This document shows positions 36,939 to 43,571 of a stretch of DNA of 43,571 bases, one piece after another. The DNA is taken from the NCBI RefSeq assembly GCF_014873765.1, contig NZ_JADBGG010000035.1:1-43571 (forward strand), in the 5' to 3' direction. How positions within the stretch are numbered: the stretch's first letter is position 1; each line of letters starts with the position of its first letter. Origin of the DNA: Desulfomicrobium macestii. Lineage in GTDB: Bacteria > Desulfobacterota > Desulfovibrionia > Desulfovibrionales > Desulfomicrobiaceae. A program made the translations under genes and the position numbers. The notes beneath the pieces were generated by a model. That model made no database searches. It had not been told where the DNA came from and saw only the letters and a list, made by a program, of their open reading frames with translations.

Positions 36939-38612
36939 ATGCTCAATATTTTGGTTCAGACTCTTGGAGGACTCGGCATTTTCATCCTCGGGATGAAGCT
37001 CATGACCGAGGGCCTGCAGATGGCAGCAGGCAACAGGATACGCAACGTCTTAAAAGCCGTGTCCGACAACAGGGTGGTGGGTTTTGCCACGGGCGCGGCC
37101 GTGACCGCCCTGGTGCAGTCATCCTCGGCCACCACGGTCATGCTCATCAGCTTCGTCTCGGCGGGGCTCATGTCGTTGACCCAGGCCGTGGGCGTGATGC
37201 TCGGCTGCAACGTGGGCACGACCATGACCGCCCAGCTCATCGCCTTCAAACTCTCCAACCTCGCCCTGCCGGCCATCGCGCTCGGGGTTCCGCTCAAATA
37301 TTTTTCCACGCGCAAGAAATACCGCTATCTGGGCGAAGTCATTCTGGGCTTCGGCCTGCTCTTTTTCGGCATGACGGTCATGGGCGATGGGCTTAAGCCG
37401 CTGCGGGTGGAGCCAGAGTTCATAGCCTTTTTCACCAAATTCAACGCCGCATCCTTTGGCGGGATACTTCTTTGCGTGGCCACCGGCTGCGGGCTGACCA
37501 TGATCCTCCAGTCCTCCTCGGCCACGGTGGGTCTGACCATGGCACTGGCCACCCAGGGCCTGCTCGACTTTCCTTCGGCCATGGCCCTGGTTCTTGGCGA
37601 GAATATCGGAACCACCATCACGGCCGAACTGGCCACCATCGGGGCGTCAAACATCGACTCCCATCGGGCGGCGCGTTCCAACACCATGTTCAACGTGCTC
37701 GGGGTGATGATCATGCTGCTCATTTTCCCCTGGTTTTTGCAGGGGGTGGAATGGATCACCCAAAACGTCATGGGTGCAGAGCCCTGGGACCTCCATGTGG
37801 GTGAGGAATATCCCCATATGGCCCGCTATCTGGCCAACGGCCACACGCTTTTCAATCTTACCAACGCTCTCGTTTTTCTGGTTTTCCTTCCTCTGCTGGT
37901 TCGGGTGGGAACCTGGCTCTCCCCCAAGGACAAGACCACGGGCGACTCCCTCTTTCGGCAACCGGTCTTTGACCAGCACGTCGAAGATAATCCCGTGGCC
38001 GCCCTGGCCCAGGTGCGGGGTGAAATTCACCGCATGTCGCTGACCGTGCGCGCGGCGTACAACAACGCCCTGGAATGCTTGGAGACGCGGGACCATCGCA
38101 CCATCCGGCAGCGGCAGCGCTTCGAGGACCAGGTCAACGCCATGCACAGGGCCATCTCGACCTTCCTGGCCAAGACCATGCAAAGCGAGATCAACGAGGC
38201 CATCTCCAATGACATCGCCGAGCAGATGCGGGTCGTCAACAACCTCGAACGCATCGGTGATGCCGTGGAGGCGTTCGGGCTGCTTTGCGAGGACATCGTC
38301 GACAAGGAGCTCAAGTTCAACGAAGTCGCCATGCGCGATCTGTTCATTATTGCCGCCAAGGTCGATGAATTCCTGAGGATGATCAGCGACGCCCTGATCA
38401 GGGAGCCCGAGGGTTTGATGGAGAAGGCCGAGGAGGCCGAACGGACCATCGACTCCATGCGTGAATCCATGCGCGAATCCCACATCGAGCGGCTCAAGAT
38501 CGGCAAGTGCGGGATCGAAGGCGGCCTGACCTTCATCAACCTTCTGGCCCGGCTCGAGAAAATCGGCGATTACTGCTACTCCATCGCCCGCTCCGTGACC
38601 TCCGAGAACTAG
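36939..38612 (+). CDS. Na/Pi cotransporter family protein with PhoU-like C-terminal domain
   Basis: This 557-aa inner-membrane protein has two inverted Na/Pi repeats, each with the QSSSAT signature (60-65 and about 187-192). It ends in a helical PhoU-like domain (about 345-550). Members of this NptA-like group take up, or in some bacteria export, phosphate with sodium. A PHO box lies directly upstream. The first ATG (36939) is only 3 nt past the -10 element, so either the transcript starts further upstream or translation starts later (for example M19 at 36993). No good ribosome-binding site precedes 36939. Confidence 0.92.
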   Translation: MLNILVQTLGGLGIFILGMKLMTEGLQMAAGNRIRNVLKAVSDNRVVGFATGAAVTALVQSSSATTVMLISFVSAGLMSLTQAVGVMLGCNVGTTMTAQLIAFKLSNLALPAIALGVPLKYFSTRKKYRYLGEVILGFGLLFFGMTVMGDGLKPLRVEPEFIAFFTKFNAASFGGILLCVATGCGLTMILQSSSATVGLTMALATQGLLDFPSAMALVLGENIGTTITAELATIGASNIDSHRAARSNTMFNVLGVMIMLLIFPWFLQGVEWITQNVMGAEPWDLHVGEEYPHMARYLANGHTLFNLTNALVFLVFLPLLVRVGTWLSPKDKTTGDSLFRQPVFDQHVEDNPVAALAQVRGEIHRMSLTVRAAYNNALECLETRDHRTIRQRQRFEDQVNAMHRAISTFLAKTMQSEINEAISNDIAEQMRVVNNLERIGDAVEAFGLLCEDIVDKELKFNEVAMRDLFIIAAKVDEFLRMISDALIREPEGLMEKAEEAERTIDSMRESMRESHIERLKIGKCGIEGGLTFINLLARLEKIGDYCYSIARSVTSEN

Positions 38613-38634
38613 ACTCCCAGCTTTTTTCCCTGAG

Positions 38635-38665
38635 ATTCCCGCAAGACGCAATGTCTTGCGGGAAT
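38635..38665. terminator. Perfect 13-bp hairpin after the Na/Pi gene
   Basis: ATTCCCGCAAGAC pairs without mismatch with GTCTTGCGGGAAT around GCAAT, 22 nt past the stop. The following sequence is only mildly T-rich, so termination is likely but not certain. Confidence 0.6.
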
Positions 38666-38749
38666 TCCTTGCCTCCATCGCCCTGCGCCGGTATTCCTCT
38701 CGTAAAAGCCTGCAAGCTTTTCAGGCCTTTTCGGCTTGCCGGAGGACGC

Positions 38750-40723
38750 ATGAGATTTCCATTTTTTCATTCCATCCGCGCCACGCTGGTCTTCCTGGTG
38801 TTCCTGGCCGTGCTGCCTGCATTGGGCATCATGCTTTTCTCGGGCTACACGCTGCGGGTGAACATGATAGAAAGCGCCGAGGAGGCGGCCCTGCGCCAGA
38901 TCCAGGTCATGGCCTCAAGTCATGAACAGGTTGTGGACAACGCGCGGTTGCTGTTGGCCACCCTGGCCAAGGCTCGCGAAATACAGATGCTCGACCCGCA
39001 GGGGACCAGACTTCTGCTGCAGGAAATGCTCTCCCGCAATGGCGTCTACGCAGCCTTGGCCCTGTACGATCCGCAAGGGGGCATGGTGTCGGCTTCTCCG
39101 GCGGATTCCTTTTCCTCCGGGGAGGAGTGGGCCTGCCTGCAGGAAGCCAGGGAACACATGCATTTCAGCATGGGCAGCTATCATCTGGTCCCAGGCACCC
39201 AGAACGTTGTCGTCGAATTCGCCCAGCCCGTCGTTGACCGGGAAGGGTCGCTGCGCGGCGTGCTCGCGGCCTCCTTTGATCTGAGCTATTTCGGGCGCAT
39301 TTTTGCCGAGGCCCATCTGCCCGCGGGGTCCATCTTCACCCTGACCGATGCCGACGGCATGCGTCTGACCCGGTTTCCTGAAACCGAAAAATATACATGG
39401 GTGCCAGATCTTCCCCGGATGATAACGAGGATGTCCGGGGACCGTGCCGAGGGAACTTTTTTGGAAAAGGGCGTGGATGGGGTGCGCCGTCTTTACAGCT
39501 TCAAGCGGCTGCAGTTCGGGGAAGATCCGTCAAGGTCGCTCATGATCCGCCTTGGCCAGCCCGAAGACCTGGCGCTGGCCGAGGTCAGACGGGCGCTTTT
39601 TCGCAATACGTTCCTTCTGCTGCTGGCGACGGTTCTGGCCGTGGCGGTGGCCCGGTTCGTCGGAGAGTTGACCATCATGCGCCGACTGAAACGGCTGCTG
39701 GCGGCGGCGGATCGTCTTGGGACAGGCGATCTGAGCACGCGCACGGATCTTGACCACGCAGAAGGCGAGCTCGGGGTGCTCGCGGCCGCCTTTGACCGCA
39801 TGGCCGGAAGTCTGCAGATCCAGGATTCCGAGCGCAGGCGGGCCGAGGAGGAGTGCTGCCTGCTGAACACGGATCTGGAGGAGCGGGTCGTGACCCGTAC
39901 CGCCGAATTGGCCGAGGCCAACAGGGAGCTGCAAACCGCCCTTGAAAATCTCCGTCAGACCCAGGGGCAGCTGGTCATGTCCGAGAAGCTCGCCGCCCTG
40001 GGCGGGCTGGTGGCCGGGGTGGCGCACGAAATCAACACGCCTGTGGGCGTGGCTCTGTCCGCCACATCGACCCTGGCCGAAAAGAACCGGGTCATCAGCG
40101 ATCTTTTTTCTACGGGCGAGATGAAGCGGAGCGACCTGTCGGAATATCTGGAGTCCACTCGCGAGGGTGTGGAGATGAGCCTGATCAATCTGAACCGCGC
40201 CTCGGATCTGATCCGCAGCTTCAAGATGGTCGCGGCGGATCAGGTTTCCGAATCCCGCCGGAGCTTCAACGTGCGCGAGTACATCGGGCAGGTGCTCCTC
40301 AGCCTGAGGCCCAAGCTGAAAAGAACCACGCATCGGATCGAGGTCGAGTGCGACGAGGATCTGGTCATCGACAGCTATCCTGGTGCGTTTTCCCAGATAC
40401 TGACCAACTTCATCGTCAACTCGCTGACCCATGCCTTTGGCGAAAAGGAGACGGGCCTGATTCGCATCGAAATCGCAAAAAACGACGACATGCTGAGCCT
40501 GACCTATTCAGACGACGGGTGTGGCATCCCCCCTGAATATCAGGACAGGATCTTCGAGCCCTTTTTCACCACTGCCCGGGCCAAGGGCTCCACCGGGCTT
40601 GGCCTGCATATCGTCTTCAACATCGTGACCAGCACCTTGGGTGGCACCATCACCTGCTGCAGTGCCCCGGGCCAGGGCACCACGTTTCAGGTACGCATGC
40701 CCCTGAAAAGAGAGAGCACATGA
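38750..40723 (+). CDS. Membrane sensor histidine kinase
   Basis: In this 657-aa protein a membrane helix (about 7-30), an extracytoplasmic Cache-like sensor of some 240 residues, a second helix (about 283-303), a HAMP domain and a coiled coil lead to the kinase core. The phospho-acceptor is H426 in VAGVAHEINTPVGV, and the ATPase domain shows FIVNSLTHAF, DDGCGIP and GSTGLGLHIVFNIV boxes. All catalytic boxes are intact. GGAGG precedes the ATG at 38750. The stop overlaps the start of the HD-GYP response regulator by 4 nt, so the two are an obligate pair. The Cache type suggests a small-molecule ligand, not identified. Confidence 0.92.
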   Translation: MRFPFFHSIRATLVFLVFLAVLPALGIMLFSGYTLRVNMIESAEEAALRQIQVMASSHEQVVDNARLLLATLAKAREIQMLDPQGTRLLLQEMLSRNGVYAALALYDPQGGMVSASPADSFSSGEEWACLQEAREHMHFSMGSYHLVPGTQNVVVEFAQPVVDREGSLRGVLAASFDLSYFGRIFAEAHLPAGSIFTLTDADGMRLTRFPETEKYTWVPDLPRMITRMSGDRAEGTFLEKGVDGVRRLYSFKRLQFGEDPSRSLMIRLGQPEDLALAEVRRALFRNTFLLLLATVLAVAVARFVGELTIMRRLKRLLAAADRLGTGDLSTRTDLDHAEGELGVLAAAFDRMAGSLQIQDSERRRAEEECCLLNTDLEERVVTRTAELAEANRELQTALENLRQTQGQLVMSEKLAALGGLVAGVAHEINTPVGVALSATSTLAEKNRVISDLFSTGEMKRSDLSEYLESTREGVEMSLINLNRASDLIRSFKMVAADQVSESRRSFNVREYIGQVLLSLRPKLKRTTHRIEVECDEDLVIDSYPGAFSQILTNFIVNSLTHAFGEKETGLIRIEIAKNDDMLSLTYSDDGCGIPPEYQDRIFEPFFTTARAKGSTGLGLHIVFNIVTSTLGGTITCCSAPGQGTTFQVRMPLKREST

Positions 40724-42348
40724 CCGGTAACGACGAAATCCTGTTCAAGGACGAGACCCTGCCCCTGGCTCCCGCCCAGGCGGCGGGGGATGACGGCTGG
40801 AAGATCCTGATCGTGGACGACGAGGCCGACGTGCACAGCGTCACCACCTACATGCTCGCCGGTCAGGAGTATCGCGGCCGGAAATTCAATTTCCTGCATG
40901 CCTACAGCGCGGAAGAGGCCAAGATAGTGCTGGCGGAACACCCCGACGTCGCCGTGATTCTGCTCGATGTGGTCATGGAGACCGATGACAGCGGGCTGCT
41001 GCTTGTCAAATACATCCGTGAGGTGCTGAACGACTACACCGTGCGCATCATCCTGCGCACCGGACAGCCGGGCAAGGCTCCGGCGGCGAAAGTCATCCTT
41101 GAGTACGATATCGACGACTACAAGGAAAAAACGGAGCTGACCCTGGAGAAGATGCTGGTGACGCTCATCTCGGCCCTGCGCAGCTACAACTTCATCACCA
41201 CCATCGAGAACAACCGCAATGGCCTGCGGCGCATCATCGAGGCCTCTTCGGACATCTTCGAACGCCAGTCCCTGCAGAAACTCGGCTGCGGAGTCTTGAG
41301 CCAGCTCACCTCCATCCTGCAACTCAAGAATGACGCAGTGTTCACGCAGGCCTCCGGGCTGACCGCTTCGGGGATAAAGGGCGAGTCCGTGGTTCTGGCC
41401 GCCACCGGGGAGTTCAGTAAATATCTGGAAAAACCCATCGACCAGATTCAGAGCGAAACCGTGCATAGGGCCCTCGACCGGGCCAGGACCCAGCCCCATG
41501 GTTTCTATTGCGAAGAGGACAAGTGCGCCTGGTACTTCAAGAGCAAGACGGGCTCGGACAACTTTCTGTATTTTGAAATTTCAAAGGATCTGGACGAGAA
41601 CGACCATGATCTGCTCGAACTCTTTTTTACCAATGTTTCCCTGGCTTTCGACAACCTGTATCTGAACAAAGGCATCGAGGACACGCAAAAGGAAGTCATC
41701 TTCCACATGGCCGAGACCATGGAGTGCCGCTCGGCCGAGACTGGCAGCCATGTCCGGCGCGTTTCGGAGTATGTGCGCCTGATGGCCCTGAAATACGGGC
41801 TTGGCGAAGAGCAGGCGGAAATGCTCAAGCTGGCATCGACAGCCCATGATCTGGGCAAGATAGGCATCCCCGATTCCATCCTGAACAAGCCCGGGCCGCT
41901 CACCCCGGAGGAATACGACGTCATCAAGAGCCATGTGCAGCGCGGGTACGACCTGCTCGTGAACTCGACAAGCCCCATCATCCAGACAGCGGCGCGGATC
42001 ATCCTGCTGCATCACGAGCGCTGGGACGGGAAGGGCTATCCGCAGGGGCTCGTGGGCGAGGAGACGCACATTCACGGTCGTATCGTGGCCGTGGCCGACG
42101 TGTTCGACGCCCTGTCCAACAGGCGCGTCTACCACCAGGCCTGGGACTGGGACAAGGTTTTCGCATATTTTCTGGAAGAGAGCGGCAAGCATTTTGACCC
42201 GTGCCTGGTCGATATCCTCCTGGAGAACAAGGAGGAGTTCATGGCCATCTGGGAAGAATACCACGACGAGTGCGGGGTCTGCCTGGGAAGCCGGGAAGCG
42301 CTCCCGGCGGATTCCGACCGCTCCGACCGCTCCGCCCGCTCCGAATGA
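40720..42348 (+). CDS. Response regulator with REC, DUF3369 and HD-GYP domains
   Basis: In this 542-aa protein the receiver domain (about 27-155) has the acidic pair DDE (33-35) and phospho-acceptor D83 in VILLDVVME. A DUF3369-type region (about 170-320) follows. A complete HD-GYP domain (about 330-525) has AHDLGKIGIPD and HHERWDGKGYPQGL, so it should hydrolyse cyclic di-GMP on phosphorylation by the kinase at 38750, to which it is translationally coupled. The protein ends in a short repetitive tail (SDRSDRSARSE) encoded by 9-nt repeats. Confidence 0.93.
   Translation: MTGNDEILFKDETLPLAPAQAAGDDGWKILIVDDEADVHSVTTYMLAGQEYRGRKFNFLHAYSAEEAKIVLAEHPDVAVILLDVVMETDDSGLLLVKYIREVLNDYTVRIILRTGQPGKAPAAKVILEYDIDDYKEKTELTLEKMLVTLISALRSYNFITTIENNRNGLRRIIEASSDIFERQSLQKLGCGVLSQLTSILQLKNDAVFTQASGLTASGIKGESVVLAATGEFSKYLEKPIDQIQSETVHRALDRARTQPHGFYCEEDKCAWYFKSKTGSDNFLYFEISKDLDENDHDLLELFFTNVSLAFDNLYLNKGIEDTQKEVIFHMAETMECRSAETGSHVRRVSEYVRLMALKYGLGEEQAEMLKLASTAHDLGKIGIPDSILNKPGPLTPEEYDVIKSHVQRGYDLLVNSTSPIIQTAARIILLHHERWDGKGYPQGLVGEETHIHGRIVAVADVFDALSNRRVYHQAWDWDKVFAYFLEESGKHFDPCLVDILLENKEEFMAIWEEYHDECGVCLGSREALPADSDRSDRSARSE
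42313..42339 (+). repeat. 9-nt tandem repeat at the 3' end of the response regulator gene
   Basis: TCCGACCGC, TCCGACCGC and TCCGCCCGC stand head to tail, followed by a partial unit before the stop. They encode the Ser-Asp/Ala-Arg tail. Copy number could vary by slippage. Confidence 0.8.
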
Positions 42349-42776
42349 AGCGAGAACTTCTTGAATTGCCTGCCGTTTCATCGTCTCCGAACCGCCTGCC
42401 CCTGCGGCTTCCCGGTTTGACGACTCGCTGGCGGCCGAGCGCGTGAAACGACGAGACGCCGGTAGTTAAACAGGTTGGTTTGCACCGCGTATGACAAAAT
42501 TCAACGTGCGGGTCGCATCGGAAATAGTCGAACGAGTTGCCGTGCATATTGCGCAGATGTAACTTGATGCAAAGGCATGTCTTTATCCAGGCTGTTGAAC
42601 GATACAACACTAGCCCGTCGGCGAATATCCTCGCTCTTTCATATCAATACTAAATGATCTTGGTACCGCAGTCAGATAAAATAATGATTGCTACCCATGT
42701 CTTACAATCATTCCCTCCTTGCTCAAATCAATATTTGTTGCTAACCGACGCATTTGCTGCAATCCGGAGGCCGGGA
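42349..42776. other. Intergenic region with a composition shift
   Basis: These 428 nt hold no gene that I can support. From about 42460 the sequence becomes clearly more AT-rich than the rest of the window, and the change continues up to the NERD gene. A minus-strand frame of 123 codons crosses it but reads into the response regulator repeat and has no ribosome-binding site. I see no terminator for the response regulator gene. Confidence 0.55.
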
Positions 42777-43499
42777 ATGATCATCAAGAGTCGAGATCCA
42801 AAGGACAGGGATATTGCCGAACTCGATGCGTTGCTGAAGCAGGCCGACGCTCAAGGCAAGCGCTTTCTCATCGAACGCGAGCTCAGGGCCATGAAGGCCG
42901 GAATAGCGGGGGAGGAGGACTGCGCCTATTACATCAATTTTTATTTCGGCAAATCCGATAACTGGTGCGTGATCCACGACCTGCGCATCGAGCACCAGGG
43001 CAGCGTGGCCCAGATCGACCACCTGCTGATCAACCGCCTCTTCGAAATCTACGTCATCGAATCGAAGAATTTCTCCTACGAAGTGGCCATCAACGATAGC
43101 GGAGAATTCACCCTCAAAAGCGGCTCCCATTCCTTCGGCATCCCCTCGCCCATCGAACAGAACAAGCGCCACATCTTCCTGCTGGAAAAGTTCATCGCAG
43201 ATCGCGGGCTCACTCCCAGCAGGCTCGGCATCCCAATAGTCCCCCGCTACAGAAGCCTGATCCTCATGTCCCCGAAGTCCGTCATTTCCAGGCCGGACAG
43301 AAAGACGTTCGACACCGACATGGTGATCAAGGCCGACACGTTGCGGACAAAAATCGACCACAATGTCGACAAGATAAACCCATTGCAGGGCCTGGCCATC
43401 ATGGGAAACATGTCGAAGATCAAGACCGTGACCGAATTCGCGGAAGCCCTCCGGTCGTACCATTCCAGCACTGCCATTATTAATCCGAGCATAAAATAG
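42777..43499 (+). CDS. NERD-domain (nuclease-related) protein
   Basis: This 240-aa protein is of the NERD family, which has a restriction-endonuclease-like core and is found alone or joined to kinases and helicases. The predicted active site is visible: GEE (45-47) in the first helix, D81 in QIDHLLINRL and E95-x-K97 in YVIESKN. The C-terminal part (about 110-240) is unfamiliar. Cellular role and substrate are unknown. The start at 42777 has CGGAGG upstream; the frame is open earlier without a better site. It lies in AT-richer DNA next to a possible insertion sequence, suggesting acquisition by transfer. Confidence 0.82.
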   Translation: MIIKSRDPKDRDIAELDALLKQADAQGKRFLIERELRAMKAGIAGEEDCAYYINFYFGKSDNWCVIHDLRIEHQGSVAQIDHLLINRLFEIYVIESKNFSYEVAINDSGEFTLKSGSHSFGIPSPIEQNKRHIFLLEKFIADRGLTPSRLGIPIVPRYRSLILMSPKSVISRPDRKTFDTDMVIKADTLRTKIDHNVDKINPLQGLAIMGNMSKIKTVTEFAEALRSYHSSTAIINPSIK

Positions 43500-43535
43500 T
43501 TAACATTCGTGGAAGAATTGTGTACATTCGGATCC

Positions 43536-43571
43536 ATGCAAACCACCGATGCACGCAAGCTTCCGCCCAAG
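43536..43571 (+). CDS. Start of a possible IS630-type transposase (cut by window edge)
   Basis: The last 12 codons read MQTTDARKLPPK. Many IS630-family transposases open with a TDARKL-like segment before their helix-turn-helix. The upstream 35 nt are AT-rich and could hold the left end of the element. Only the extreme N terminus is visible, so the call is tentative. Confidence 0.4.
   Translation, partial: MQTTDARKLPPK

Noticed and set aside
42239-42610. 123-codon minus-strand frame after the response regulator
   Set aside because: It crosses the 9-nt repeat of the response regulator on the other strand, has no ribosome-binding site and resembles nothing known.

Overview
The window looks like chromosome from a GC-rich sulfate-reducing Desulfobacterota, most likely of the Desulfovibrionales (a Desulfomicrobium- or Desulfovibrio-like genome). 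The case rests on a ferredoxin-dependent 2-oxoacid oxidoreductase (an anaerobe's enzyme), the ablA/ablB osmolyte genes, many HD-GYP proteins, a DUF3369 response regulator, small Cys-rich proteins and strong G/C bias at third codon positions. The genus is an inference from gene content, not from an alignment.

Layout. 1-545: a structured inverted repeat, a terminator, and tRNA-Ala(CGC) with its own promoter and terminator. 546-6187 (minus strand): a divergent class IV aminotransferase and zwf, then a three-gene operon joined by 4-bp overlaps (HyuA-type hydantoinase/oxoprolinase protein, a 111-aa protein with a transglutaminase-like His/Asp signature, and an EamA transporter). 6443-12926 (plus): a two-subunit 2-oxoacid:ferredoxin oxidoreductase, a parvulin, a hairpin built from ATGGGACNN repeats, mtnA-der, and ilvE. 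13011-18011: dnaX-ybaB-recR-recD2, a tight replication/repair operon. 18121-24247: tRNA-Leu(TAG), then the proteostasis block tig-clpP-clpX-lon. 24333-26480: a membrane-anchored methyltransferase divergent from a DedA-like protein, an ABM-domain monooxygenase and a small Cys-rich protein.

26481-30647 is an accessory-looking region. Two copies of a palindromic site (TTAGCCATGWCTAA) lie ahead of a run of small Cys-containing ORFs, a GGDEF diguanylate cyclase and a stand-alone HD-GYP phosphodiesterase. A convergent membrane HD-GYP protein follows. 30826-33830 (minus): lysine 2,3-aminomutase and beta-lysine acetyltransferase (N-epsilon-acetyl-beta-lysine osmolyte), overlapping a YitT-family membrane protein. 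34211-36622: PEP synthase. It is divergent from a Na/Pi cotransporter-PhoU fusion preceded by PHO-box-like sites. 38750-42348: a sensor kinase/HD-GYP response regulator pair. 42349-43571: a visibly more AT-rich stretch with a NERD-domain nuclease-like gene and the first codons of what may be an IS630-type transposase, perhaps the edge of a mobile segment.

Functionally the window is mostly housekeeping: carbon entry through Zwf, OFOR and PpsA, branched-chain aminotransferases, methionine salvage, DNA metabolism and ATP-dependent proteolysis. Three signalling or adaptation themes overlie this: c-di-GMP turnover (one cyclase, three HD-GYP proteins), osmoadaptation (ablAB plus YitT) and phosphate response. 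I found no CRISPR array, no prophage and no recognised defence island. The least explained parts are the palindromic-site/Cys-protein/GGDEF region, the HyuA-transglutaminase-like-EamA operon, and the ablAB-YitT association.
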